This document shows, one piece after another, positions 1 to 7,439 of a stretch of DNA of 14,304 nt (the stretch's first letter is position 1; each line of letters begins with the position of its first letter). The DNA is taken from positions 1 through 14,304 of the forward strand of contig JAQCMZ010000156.1 in NCBI GenBank assembly GCA_028274825.1. The letters are read 5' to 3'. This DNA is from Haloferacaceae archaeon. Its GTDB lineage: Archaea; Halobacteriota; Halobacteria; Halobacteriales; Haloferacaceae. The notes under the pieces were generated by a model that saw only the letters and a list, made by a program, of their open reading frames with translations, had not been told where the DNA came from and searched no databases. A program made the translations under genes and the position numbers.

Positions 1-70
1 ATTTTCCAGCTGACTGTTCCTATCTGTTCCACTCCTACGGGGTTATCACCAACCACGCCCTAGAAGGAGT

Positions 71-280
71 ATGGCACTGAGTGCTCGAAACAGACTCACT
101 GGCACAGTACAATCGGTGACAACTGACGAAATTATGGCCGAGGTCGTCATTGAACTCCCGGACGGACAGACGATTACATCGACGATCACCCGCGGCTCCG
201 CTGACCGCCTCAAACTTGCCGAAGGTGACGAGGTTCAAGCCGTCATCAAGGCCAGCGAAGTGATGGTCAACAAGGACTGA
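71..280 (+). CDS. Molbindin-like single TOBE-domain protein (molybdate/tungstate binding)
   Basis: This 69-residue protein is essentially one TOBE/Mop domain, the fold that binds molybdate or tungstate oxyanions, usually as an oligomer, in molbindins and in the C-termini of ModE and ModC. The sequence has the expected pattern of alternating beta strands: an RN..GTV start, a DG turn near residue 32, SxITRxSxxRL near 38-49, and EGDEVQAVIKAS near 51-62. It closely matches the last TOBE domain of the ModE-like regulator in this window (1627-2319), so the two are paralogous. A GGAG lies only one base before the ATG, too close for a good Shine-Dalgarno site. It is upstream of, and on the same strand as, a molybdate permease. 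The likely role is cytosolic storage or buffering of molybdate/tungstate; this is inferred from the family. Confidence 0.85.
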   Translation: MALSARNRLTGTVQSVTTDEIMAEVVIELPDGQTITSTITRGSADRLKLAEGDEVQAVIKASEVMVNKD

Positions 281-410
281 TGCCGAAACCCGTGACGGGG
301 TGCAGTCCCCAGAACAATCATATCCGAACACCGTAGCAGTCCTTCTTTCAACATCGGCAAGCGACAGTACCCACGTCGGCGAACCTACTATCGATTACTA
401 GAATCCGTGA

Positions 411-425
411 GATAACTATATATGG
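411..425 (+). promoter_or_regulatory. TATA-like promoter and possible operator of the molybdate permease gene
   Basis: An A/T-rich stretch, GATAACTATATATGG, lies 42 bases before the GTG start of the permease. It would place transcription start near position 446, giving a leader of about 20 bases. Its first nine bases (GATAACTAT) recur in the tupA promoter on the other strand at 4791-4799, so a shared regulator could bind here. The TATA role is likely; the operator role is inference. Confidence 0.45.
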
Positions 426-466
426 TTACTGAATAAGCTAATACTCGTAGAGACAAACTCCGTATT

Positions 467-1551
467 GTGGCGTTCTTCGACGAGTATTGGCGCAGAAACG
501 CGCTCAAATTCAACCTCGGTGAAGCCATCGGCGCGATAGGTGATTTGATTACGGTGTTCCCTGTGGTCATCGCCGTCGCTGCCCTCACGGAACTCACCTT
601 GGCGCATCTCCTGCTCGGCTTCGGCGTGTTCCAAATCGTCTTGGGCCTCTACTACGGGCTCCCGGTATCCGTCGAGCCGATGAAGGCACTCGCCGCACTC
701 GTAATTGCGGGCACACTCACAGCGAGCGAACTCGCCATTGCAGGTCTCCTCGCTGGCGTTGTGTTACTCGTCGTCGGTGGGACCGACACGCTGGGCCGCA
801 TCAAGCAGTACGTTGGCCAGCCGGTGATTCGCGGCGTCCAACTCGGCGTGGGGCTGATTCTCTTCGAAACAGGAGTCCAGTTGAGCCTCGACGGCATCTG
901 GCTTGCGCTCCTGTCGGTGGGCGTCGCAGCGGTCGTGATCGTCGCCGGATACCGGAAGGCGAGTTCGTCGTACTCCGTGTCGGCGTCGGCTACACAGTAA
1001 CCCAGGTCGGGCTTCCAGCACCGCAACTGCCCGCAGTGACAGTCGGTGTTCCGAGTCCGTCGGCGGTGTCTGTGGCGGTACTCGAAGGGACGGTGGCGCA
1101 ACTTGCGATGACCGTTGGAAATGCTGCTGTCGCTACGTCATTGTTACTCTCAGATTATTACGGGGCAGACGTGAGTGCCGACGAGCTTGCGACGAGCATG
1201 GGTGTAATGAATCTCCTCGCCATTCCACTCGGGGTAATGCCGATGTGCCACGGGAGCGGGGGAGTCGCCGGCAAGTACGCGTTCGGCGCTCGCACTGCCG
1301 GGGCGAACTTGATTCTCGGCGCAATCTACGCGGGCGCTGCCGTCCTGGCGGTCGGTATCGTCGCCGCGTTTCCTCTGCCGATGCTCGGTGTCGTCCTGGC
1401 GCTGATTGCCATCGAACTCGGGCGAGCAGGCCTCGATACGGACCATCTGCCACTAACGATCGGTATCGGTGTCGTCACTGTCGTGACAAATGTCGGCATC
1501 GCGTTCGTGGCGGGCGCCGTCGGATATCTCGTCCTCAAACGAAAATCCTAG
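467..1551 (+). pseudogene. MOT1-family molybdate permease, frameshifted
   Basis: Two open frames together encode a protein of about 361 residues of the MOT1 (SulP-related) family, a multi-span membrane permease that imports molybdate. The first part (467 to the stop at 998-1000) has the N-terminal NLGEAIGAIGDLI segment and the PVSVEPMKALAA motif (residues 66-77). The second part, in another frame, has the family's PMCHGSGGVAGKYAFGAR motif and the last membrane spans, ending KRKS. The second frame is open upstream through FVVLRVGVGYT from about 961, so the break lies near 955-970. A single missing base there would restore one continuous protein. There is no homopolymer at the break. The GTG at 467 fits the family's N-terminus. 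The gene converges on the ModE-like regulator. It may be a true recent pseudogene or an assembly error. Confidence 0.8.
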
Positions 1552-1626
1552 CCACGTCCCGGGCCGGATGTCCTGTGAGACACGTACCTGTACTCCCGTC
1601 TGGAAACTATTCTATCTCTGACGCGC

Positions 1627-2319
1627 TCACTTCGAATCAGCTGCTACAGCTCTTGCTGCTGTTGATTTGAACGCAGCAATCACGTCAGTCCCCTCTTCAA
1701 TGTCGAGTCTGGTTACACTTTCCTCAGTGATGATCGATTTGATCGTCACGCCATTCGCGATCTCGACCGTCACGGTAGCTATTGCATCATCGATCACGAG
1801 TTCACTGACGACCCCTGGAATTTGATTTCGGAGGCTCGTCTGGTCGTGCGAGGGTGATTGGGGATTCATCAGCACAACTGCGTCTGCTCGTACGGCAATT
1901 TCGACGTCCTTTGCCGTCTTCGGGACACGGGCGGTGATATCACCGGCAGCTGTTCGAACGGTCGCTAGTCCTCCATTTTGATCCGTAACGGTTCCCGAAA
2001 TCACCGCGTCGGGAACGTTCGTAACGCCAGAAAGTTCGACACGCAACCGCTCGAACTTCTGGATGAGATCAAGCGCGTCGGATGTCAGTTCCGTGCCTCC
2101 CCCACCCTTGCCACCTCGAACACGCCGTGTTAGCTGTCCAATAGCGTCCTCAAGTTCGACGACGCGCCGCTGAAGATGCGGATACGACCGCCCCAGTTCG
2201 GCCGCCGCCTTGTGCATCGACCCGTATCGGTCGATCGCACGAAGCATGTCGATATCACGATCTGTGACAGTTATGTCGTCGATTGCAAGGTGAGGATCGA
2301 AGCTCTTCCTGAGAGTCAT
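1627..2319 (-). CDS. ModE-like transcriptional regulator with two TOBE domains
   Basis: The 230 residues begin with a ModE/LysR-type winged helix (about 17-95). It shows the YGSMHKAAAELGRSYPHLQRR helix-turn-helix region (32-52) and the basic RRVRGGKGGGG wing (65-75). Two TOBE/Mop domains follow (about 104-152 and 164-226), as in the di-Mop sensor half of bacterial ModE, which binds molybdate or tungstate and then represses transport genes. The second TOBE domain resembles the free 69-residue TOBE protein at 71-280. The gene lies 45 bases after the restored tupC stop with no clear TATA element between them, so it is probably the last gene of the tup operon and would autoregulate it. It should be cytosolic. 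The family call is confident; its target sites are inferred. Confidence 0.85.
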   Translation of the reverse strand: MTLRKSFDPHLAIDDITVTDRDIDMLRAIDRYGSMHKAAAELGRSYPHLQRRVVELEDAIGQLTRRVRGGKGGGGTELTSDALDLIQKFERLRVELSGVTNVPDAVISGTVTDQNGGLATVRTAAGDITARVPKTAKDVEIAVRADAVVLMNPQSPSHDQTSLRNQIPGVVSELVIDDAIATVTVEIANGVTIKSIITEESVTRLDIEEGTDVIAAFKSTAARAVAADSK

Positions 2320-2364
2320 CGGTGGATTAGGTAAGTTGGTTGAGGGAGGAACGATCTCACTTGC

Positions 2365-3128
2365 TCAGTATACCAATTCTCCCGAAATAAATTTCCGGGT
2401 GCGGTCGTCTGACGGGTTCTCGAAGATCACCTCTGTAGGCCGATTTCTGTGATACTCTCATCAAGCAATACCGCAACCCGATCCGCTACTCGTTCGGCTT
2501 GGTGCATATCGTGAGTCGCGACGACGACCCCAATTCCCCGATTTCGAGCCTCGGAAATTGCATCCTCGATAACGGCTGTGTTCCGCGGATCTAACTCCGA
2601 GGTAGGTTCATCCAGCAGCAGAATATCGGGGTTGTATGCCAGTGCACGGGCGAATGAGACACGCTGCGCTTCACCTCCAGAGAGCGACTCGGCGTGTTGA
2701 CTCATTTTCTCTGTCAGGCCGACGATGTCAAGCGACTCGCGAACGGCGTCGGCAGTTCCGTTCGAACGCACAATCGAGCGGAGTTCGCTCTGGAGCCGGT
2801 CGGACCACGACCTGCGGATGCGCAGTCCGTATTCGACGTTACGAGCGACTGAGGCATCGAACAGGCTTGCCTCCTGGAAGACCATCCCGATACGTCGCCG
2901 CAACGACAGCCGCTCAGATTCATCCATGTCCCACACATCGGTCCCGTCAAACGTGACGCTCCCGTCGTCGGGTTCGAGCGAAAGCGCAAGCATCCGGAGG
3001 AGCGTCGTCTTTCCGACACCAGACGGGCCAATAACTGCGACGACCTCACCAGCGTTGATGTCAATAGAGAGGTCTCGAAACACCTCGTCATTCCCATATG
3101 ACTGAGAAACAGCAGCTGCGCAAAGCAT
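2365..3128 (-). pseudogene. tupC: Tungstate ABC transporter ATP-binding protein, 3' frameshift
   Basis: This ABC ATPase would power tungstate/molybdate uptake. Visible motifs are Walker A GPSGVGKT (34-41), the Q-loop glutamine (85), the signature LSGGE (149-153), Walker B ILLLDE (169-174) and the H-loop histidine (206). The open frame stops early at 2427 after SITEIG-LQR. Reading from 2439 in the neighbouring frame gives PTEVIFENPSDDRTRKF and then ISGELVY to a stop at 2365-2367, which is the normal C-terminus for this family. One deleted C in the GGCCT at about 2437-2441 explains the break; the restored length is about 254 residues. The ATG overlaps the tupB stop by one base (TAATG), indicating translational coupling. 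The core enzyme motifs are intact, so the truncated form might still hydrolyse ATP. Confidence 0.85.
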
Positions 3129-3844
3129 TAGCGTTGCACTCCCCGGTCACCGAACCGGACAACGATCGCAGTAACCGTCAACACGAGCACGACAAGGACG
3201 GCCCCCAGAACCATTGCGGTCTCGTATTGTCCTTGCCGAGCTTCGAGCTGGATTGCGGTGGTCAACGTTCGCGTCTTCGAGATACCCTCAGCACTCGTGA
3301 TGTTGCCCCCGACGATGAGAACGGACCCGACCTCGCTGATGGCGCGACCGAATCCTGCTAGAATCGCCGTTACGATTCCGTATCGGGCTTCTTTGAGGAC
3401 AACCAACGCCACGTCGAGACGCGTCCCACCGAGGACGTGAGCAGCGTCGCGAACGTTCTCGCGAACGCCAGTAACAGCCGCGAGGCTGATCGCCGTGATC
3501 GGAGGTGTTGCAAGCACGAACTGCGACATAATCATCGCTTCCTTGGTAAATACGAGGTCTAGTGGTCCGAGTGGACCCTGATTGGAGACGGTGAACAGCA
3601 CCAGCAGCCCGACGACCACGCTTGGAAAGCCCATTCCCGTGTTGATGACAGACTTCACGAACTGCTTGCCAGGGAAATCAGTGAATCCCATCACAATAGC
3701 AACCGGGATACTGAACACCGTGCTCAGCGTGACTGCGATGACGCTCACGTACAGCGAGACGTAGATGATACTGGAGACGTAGCCTTCCCGGAACGGAAGG
3801 TCGGTGAGTGCCGGCAGCAGCTGTGGGGCTAATTCAACTGGCAC
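3128..3844 (-). CDS. tupB: Tungstate ABC transporter permease
   Basis: This is an intact 238-residue membrane protein of the TupB/WtpB-CysTW class. It has about five or six hydrophobic spans, for example near residues 24-52, 72-86, 106-126, 155-180 and 209-229. The EAA-type loop that contacts the ATPase is visible around residues 132-173, including DAAHVLGGT and EARYGIVTAILAGFGRAISE. The NQGPLGPLDLVFT segment (88-100) is typical of the tungstate branch. It starts two bases after the tupA stop and overlaps the tupC start by one base, so the three genes form a tight operon. Unlike its two partners it shows no frame break. Tungstate rather than molybdate specificity is inferred from the family and from the TupA partner. 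Confidence 0.88.
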   Translation of the reverse strand: MPVELAPQLLPALTDLPFREGYVSSIIYVSLYVSVIAVTLSTVFSIPVAIVMGFTDFPGKQFVKSVINTGMGFPSVVVGLLVLFTVSNQGPLGPLDLVFTKEAMIMSQFVLATPPITAISLAAVTGVRENVRDAAHVLGGTRLDVALVVLKEARYGIVTAILAGFGRAISEVGSVLIVGGNITSAEGISKTRTLTTAIQLEARQGQYETAMVLGAVLVVLVLTVTAIVVRFGDRGVQR

Positions 3845-3846
3845 GC

Positions 3847-4772
3847 CTACGTATCGGTTGAGTTGCTACTCCAGCCTTCAGGGACATACTGCTGGAAATT
3901 GGGATCCTCGGAGACAGCTTCGGGGAAGAACAGCTGTTCCCCATTCATTTGATAGTTTGAGATGGCATCCTGGGCCCCGGGACTGGTGATCCACCCGATA
4001 TAAGCCATCGAAAGGTCGTAATTAGAGTTGTCGTGAACCCCGGGATTAACCGCCATAATCCCGGAGGGATTGGCGAGAATTTCGGGGCCATCTTCGATCG
4101 GCCCTTGTACGAGGATGACGAGATCGATTTCCGAGCGCTGGGAAATGAACGTTCCGCGGTCGGAGAGTGTGTAGGCACCCTGCTGGTTGGCGATGTTTAG
4201 GGCCTCGCCCATCCCGGAGCCGGTCTCCTGATACCAGTCGCCACCTGGCTCGGTTCCGGCAGCTTCCCAGAGATTGAGTTCTTTGGTGTGAGTTCCGGAG
4301 TTGTCTCCACGCGAGACGAACGGTGCCTCTGCGTCGGCGATAGTGGTGAGTGCTTCGGTCGCTGAACTCATTCCCTGGATTCCTGCCGGATCGTCTTCTG
4401 GTCCAACGATGACGAAGTCGTTGAACAGAATGTCACGACGGTTGATTCCATACCCGTTACGCATAAACTCATCCTCGAGACCGCGTGCGTGTACCATCAC
4501 CACGTCTGAATCGCCGTTGCGGGCAGATTCAAGTGCTGCACCGGTCCCTTGGGCGACGGCGTCGACCGACACGCCATACATCTCTTCGAACTCAGGATGG
4601 ATTGCGTCGAGTAGACCCGTGTCGTAGGTACTCGTCGTCGTCGTGAGTGTTAGGGTTTCCCCGGCCACTTCCGGCTGGTCATACTCCCCCCGAATTGGGC
4701 AGCACATCCAGCAGTACTTGCAAGTGCTCCAGCACCGATTGCCGTGATGAACTGTCGCCGTTGTATCGGCAT
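3847..4772 (-). pseudogene. tupA: Tungstate-binding lipoprotein, 5' frameshift in a C/G run
   Basis: This is the periplasmic-type binding protein of the tungstate transporter. From the ATG at 4772 the frame reads MPIQRRQFITAIGAGALAS then TAGC, a twin-arginine signal with a lipobox (Cys 23), so it would be Tat-exported and lipid-anchored. That frame is lost at a run of six C on the plus strand (4686-4691). With one more base it joins EYDQPEVAGETLTL and the rest of the protein, about 308 residues in all. The mature part has the TTTS motif known for TupA (restored residues about 45-48), FNDFVIVGPEDDPAG and SRGDNSGTHTKE, which are oxyanion-site segments of the family. The long open frame's own ATG at 4707 lies inside the lipobox codons, so it is not the real start. 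A homopolymer error or phase variation could explain the break. Confidence 0.87.
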
Positions 4773-4790
4773 GGAAACACCGTCGAAGTG

Positions 4791-4804
4791 ATAGTTATCA
4801 TATC
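4791..4804 (-). promoter_or_regulatory. Putative promoter/operator of the tup operon
   Basis: On the minus strand the sequence ATATGATAACTAT lies about 18-30 bases before the tupA ATG at 4772, the position expected for the TATA box of a leaderless haloarchaeal transcript. GATAACTAT also occurs at 411-419 in the permease promoter. A regulator bound here would block promoter recognition, which would suit a ModE-type repressor. The element is visible; its function is inferred. Confidence 0.4.
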
Positions 4805-4938
4805 TTCCGCTAAGTGATTAACCGAAATAGGTTACATATTCCGAGGTATAATTATCTGCTATTGCCGTCAAAATCGGTTGCAGAGGTCGAAAATCACGAT
4901 CTAATTTATTGAGAACATATTCCTGCAAATGGTTACGT

Positions 4939-4973
4939 GTGAAGTCCCTCGGGGTCAAGCCCCGAGGCTTCAC
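4939..4973 (-). repeat. Strong hairpin resembling the right end of an IS200/IS605 (tnpB-type) element
   Basis: CCTCGGGG (4947-4954) pairs perfectly with CCCCGAGG (4960-4967) around a five-base loop. GTGAAG (4939-4944) pairs with CTTCAC (4968-4973), leaving a two-base TC bulge, so the stem totals 14 base pairs. Read on the minus strand (GAAGCC-stem-GAGGGA..TTCAC) it resembles the subterminal hairpin at the 3' end of haloarchaeal tnpB-type elements. No intact tnpB or tnpA lies beside it. The hairpin is certain; its assignment to an IS end rests on remembered family patterns. Confidence 0.55.
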
Positions 4974-5711
4974 CGTTTGGGGTCTGCACAGCACCCGCAG
5001 GCGAATGTAGTTTCTCCCGACCTTCTCGGGAAGGAGTCGGCCGGAAGGAACACCTGAACACACTGAGTGTGTCCGTGGGAGTCGGTCGCTCCACCACGAC
5101 CCGTTGAAACCCCCGTCGCACGCCCAAGATGTGAGAGGGGCCACGTTTCCACAGTGTCTCAGCCAGCGGGAGATGAAGCTCTGTACTCTGTCTGTGGAGT
5201 TTCTCTGACTGCACCGTGACTACGAATTATTGTTTCCTGAACCTACTGGTCGGCTTCACCTCGGGGGCATCCTTCGAGAATCGCCGATTCTCGTCATCAC
5301 TCTTCTTCGATTTCCGTCAGACCCCTCACACTCGCCTCGAACCGCTGTAGATGCCAGACACGGTTGAGAAGCGAAGCCCTGGCGGCGTGACACTGCTAGT
5401 AGTCGTGATCCACCCGCCACAGACCACGAACAGCCCGCCAGAGTCGATCTAACGGGTCGTTCGGTGGGACTATTTCACCTGAGACTCCTACCGCTCGGGA
5501 TTCCTCTGTTTCCAGAAATCGCTGGTTTCTGGCAGGCACACTCCGTAACCGCTCACGCCAAAGAGGCTGTCAGACATGGCCTATCCACAGGAATAACTGA
5601 TTGTGCTCGCGGAAGCAAATCACAGACCCACGTGTGATCTGTCTTTTTGTTGTCTCCTGACCTAGCCGGCAATCAAGAGGCCCGAACGTCCGCGCTATTG
5701 GGAATGCCGAT
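4974..5711. other. Gene-free region, probably decayed mobile-element DNA
   Basis: I find no convincing gene here. Several stem-loops are visible: CCTTC-TCGG-GAAGG near 5023-5036, ACACACT-G-AGTGTGT at 5058-5072, CGAGAATCG-C-CGATTCTCG at 5275-5293 and CCAGAAA-7-TTTCTGG at 5512-5532. On the minus strand short frames that run through or stop at the right-end hairpin look like remnants of a tnpB 3' end, but I could not recognise the catalytic residues or the zinc ribbon. A 57-codon open frame without a start lies at 5396-5569 on the minus strand and is also unrecognised. Confidence 0.45.
5619..5646 (+). terminator. Terminator-like hairpin followed by a T run
   Basis: ATCACA (5619-5624) and TGTGAT (5633-5638) form a short stem with an eight-base loop. 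A CTGTCTTTTTG tract follows on the plus strand. No plus-strand gene that I recognise ends here, so it may belong to the decayed element or be chance. Confidence 0.25.
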
Positions 5712-6572
5712 TCACGTATGATCGTCCCAGTCGATCCAATTGTGCTCCCAGCCTGCGTCTGCAGAGTGGCCCTGTTGTTCACGTTCGGCGTCTTCCCGGA
5801 CAGTTCGGTTTCTGGCTGGGCCCTTTCCGTGTTCGCCGTCGATCAGCAGCGGCCGAAACTGGACAGGTCCGTGAGTATCGAGTTCGCAATACGACTCGCG
5901 TTCAGCCGGTCGGTCGGCCCCTGGCGTGGGTTCGTTACCGTGTTGTGGTCTCCGAGTCGGCTCTTCTATTTTTGCACTGTCGCCGTCTGCATCGAGAGAG
6001 GCGTCAATATCGGCGGCGATTGAAACGAGACTCTGTGAGCCGGGTCCACGTGGCATCACCAGTCGGCCGTCCGGGGCCAACTGATCGAGCAGCGCCCGAG
6101 GGGGTTCGACGGCGGATGCTTCCATCAGAATCCGGTCATAGGGTGCATACTCAGAGACACCTCGAGCGCCGTCACGACAGTCGACAAACGCCGCTCCATA
6201 GCCTGCGTCATCGAGATTTGATCGCGCCATATAAACCAGTTCACGGTCGATATCGACGGCATGAACGTGTCGACCCCCGGCAATCTCCGCGAGTGTCCCG
6301 ACCGTGTACCCGACGCCTGCACCGACCACGAGTATCTCATCACCCGGATTCGGTTTCAACGCAGACAGAAGCCGCGCCACTGTTGCTGGTGGGAGGACTC
6401 GACTCCCTGCTTCCTCTCCAGTCCGATTTTGATACGGCCCGGCTGAGACGAACTCGTGTCGGGGGACCGACCGCATCGCGTCCAGCGTACGCTCCTCAAG
6501 AGGTCGGCCGAGACTGTACTCCAGTCCATCGACCATATCGTCTCGGAGCGCCGCGTTATCCATGACTTTCAT
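5712..6572 (-). CDS. Protein-L-isoaspartate O-methyltransferase paralogue lacking the usual active-site loop
   Basis: The 286-residue protein has the PCMT/Rossmann methyltransferase fold. RSVPRHEFV lies at 34-42, the S-adenosylmethionine motif ILVVGAGVGYT at 80-90, the acidic VDID at 106-109 and APYDRILM at 143-150. Where canonical enzymes have GxGxTISxP, this one reads GSRVLPPATVARLL (56-69), so the conserved Ser/Thr-containing loop that contacts isoaspartate is missing. Its C-terminus GWEHNWIDWDD is typical of a second haloarchaeal Pcm subfamily. Residues about 190-227 look like a low-complexity, charged insertion. The ATG at 6572 was kept; the in-frame ATG at 6563 (MDNAALRDDM) is an equally good start by family pattern. 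It lies 64 bases after the canonical paralogue, probably cotranscribed. The methyl acceptor is unknown. Confidence 0.8.
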   Translation of the reverse strand: MKVMDNAALRDDMVDGLEYSLGRPLEERTLDAMRSVPRHEFVSAGPYQNRTGEEAGSRVLPPATVARLLSALKPNPGDEILVVGAGVGYTVGTLAEIAGGRHVHAVDIDRELVYMARSNLDDAGYGAAFVDCRDGARGVSEYAPYDRILMEASAVEPPRALLDQLAPDGRLVMPRGPGSQSLVSIAADIDASLDADGDSAKIEEPTRRPQHGNEPTPGADRPAERESYCELDTHGPVQFRPLLIDGEHGKGPARNRTVREDAEREQQGHSADAGWEHNWIDWDDHT

Positions 6573-6636
6573 ATGCGCTCGACAGACTTCAACCGTGCGC
6601 TCGACGCCAATTCCGCGTTCGAGTCCTCCTGGTCAG

Positions 6637-7383
6637 TCACTTCTGTACGGGGACAAACCGGACGTTCTCGAAGGTTTCCCGTTTAGTGTCGCTGTCAGTG
6701 ACTCTCATCCGGACGAGCGTTTGTGTCCGTCCTCCAACTGGAGCGAGTACGTACCCGTGGAGACGAACCTGTGAGATCACAGGGTCCGGAATCTCGGGAA
6801 CCGCACACGTCAGATACGCATGATCGTATGGGGCCTGTTCGGGCCAGCCGTCACGACCGTCTCCTCTCCGTATCTGAATATCGTATCCAAGCCGAGTGAG
6901 TCGCCGCTGTGCTTGTTTGGCCAACGTGTCGTGATACTCGACGCTATAGACCGCCCCGCTTTGCACACCAGTCCTCTCAGCTATGCCGGCGTCTGGCTGT
7001 GACCGCTGCATATCCGGATGTGACCGTGGTTTCGCTGCTGTATCAGTATCAACCGGACCGCCAGTGTGATTGTCGAGTGTGGCACCCACGACCTCTGCGA
7101 TGACCGCAGCGTGATAGCCGCACCCTGTCCCAATCTCCAGAACTTCATCGCCCTGTTGTATCTGCAATAGATCAACCATTCGAGCGACGATATATGGGGC
7201 ACTGATCGTCTGTCCCTGACCAATCCGGAGCGGTGTCTCCCGGTACGCGAGGTGTTGCTTACTGTCTGGGACAAACTCGTGACGGGGCACTGACCGCAGC
7301 GCTGCAGCAGTCCGTGTGTCCTCGAACGCTCCGCGCTGCTGTAACCGCTCGACCATCTTAGCGCGCCTCGCGGCAAGGTCCAT
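6637..7383 (-). CDS. pcm: Protein-L-isoaspartate O-methyltransferase with an internal insertion
   Basis: This enzyme methylates L-isoaspartyl residues in damaged proteins, using S-adenosylmethionine, to start their repair in the cytosol. The family core is clear: RSVPRHEFVP (30-39), the active-site loop GQGQTISAPYIVARM (55-69), the SAM motif VLEIGTGCGYHAAVIAEVVG (81-100), VYSVEYH (145-151), GDGRDGWPEQAPYD (174-187) and the C-terminal FVPV. Between VVGA and VYSVEYH, normally joined by only a few residues, sit about 41 polar residues (102-143). They are rich in Asp, Thr, Pro, Gln and Arg and show no recognisable fold. The reading frame stays open through the insert, so it is probably a surface loop rather than a frame error. 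The ATG at 7383 has a T-rich element about 27 bases upstream, fitting a leaderless start. Confidence 0.88.
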   Translation of the reverse strand: MDLAARRAKMVERLQQRGAFEDTRTAAALRSVPRHEFVPDSKQHLAYRETPLRIGQGQTISAPYIVARMVDLLQIQQGDEVLEIGTGCGYHAAVIAEVVGATLDNHTGGPVDTDTAAKPRSHPDMQRSQPDAGIAERTGVQSGAVYSVEYHDTLAKQAQRRLTRLGYDIQIRRGDGRDGWPEQAPYDHAYLTCAVPEIPDPVISQVRLHGYVLAPVGGRTQTLVRMRVTDSDTKRETFENVRFVPVQK

Positions 7384-7410
7384 GCCGGAAGCTCATTGCC
7401 GGGGCTACTC

Positions 7411-7414
7411 AAAA
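7411..7414 (-). promoter_or_regulatory. Possible TATA element for the pcm pair
   Basis: On the minus strand AGCTTTTGAG lies about 27 bases before the ATG at 7383. The spacing suits a leaderless haloarchaeal transcript, but the element is short and weak. Confidence 0.25.
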
Positions 7415-7439
7415 GCTATTGACCTGTGATCGACAGTGG

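Noticed and set aside
467..1551. Programmed -1 frameshifting as the explanation for the split permease
   Set aside because: There is no heptameric slippery sequence or following stem-loop at the break, and two unrelated neighbours show the same type of one-base break.
1245..1670. 141-codon plus-strand frame rich in Arg and Cys
   Set aside because: It overlaps the second half of the MOT1 permease and the end of the regulator; composition is that of an out-of-frame shadow.
4301..4627. 108-codon plus-strand frame
   Set aside because: It is antisense to well-conserved tupA codons.
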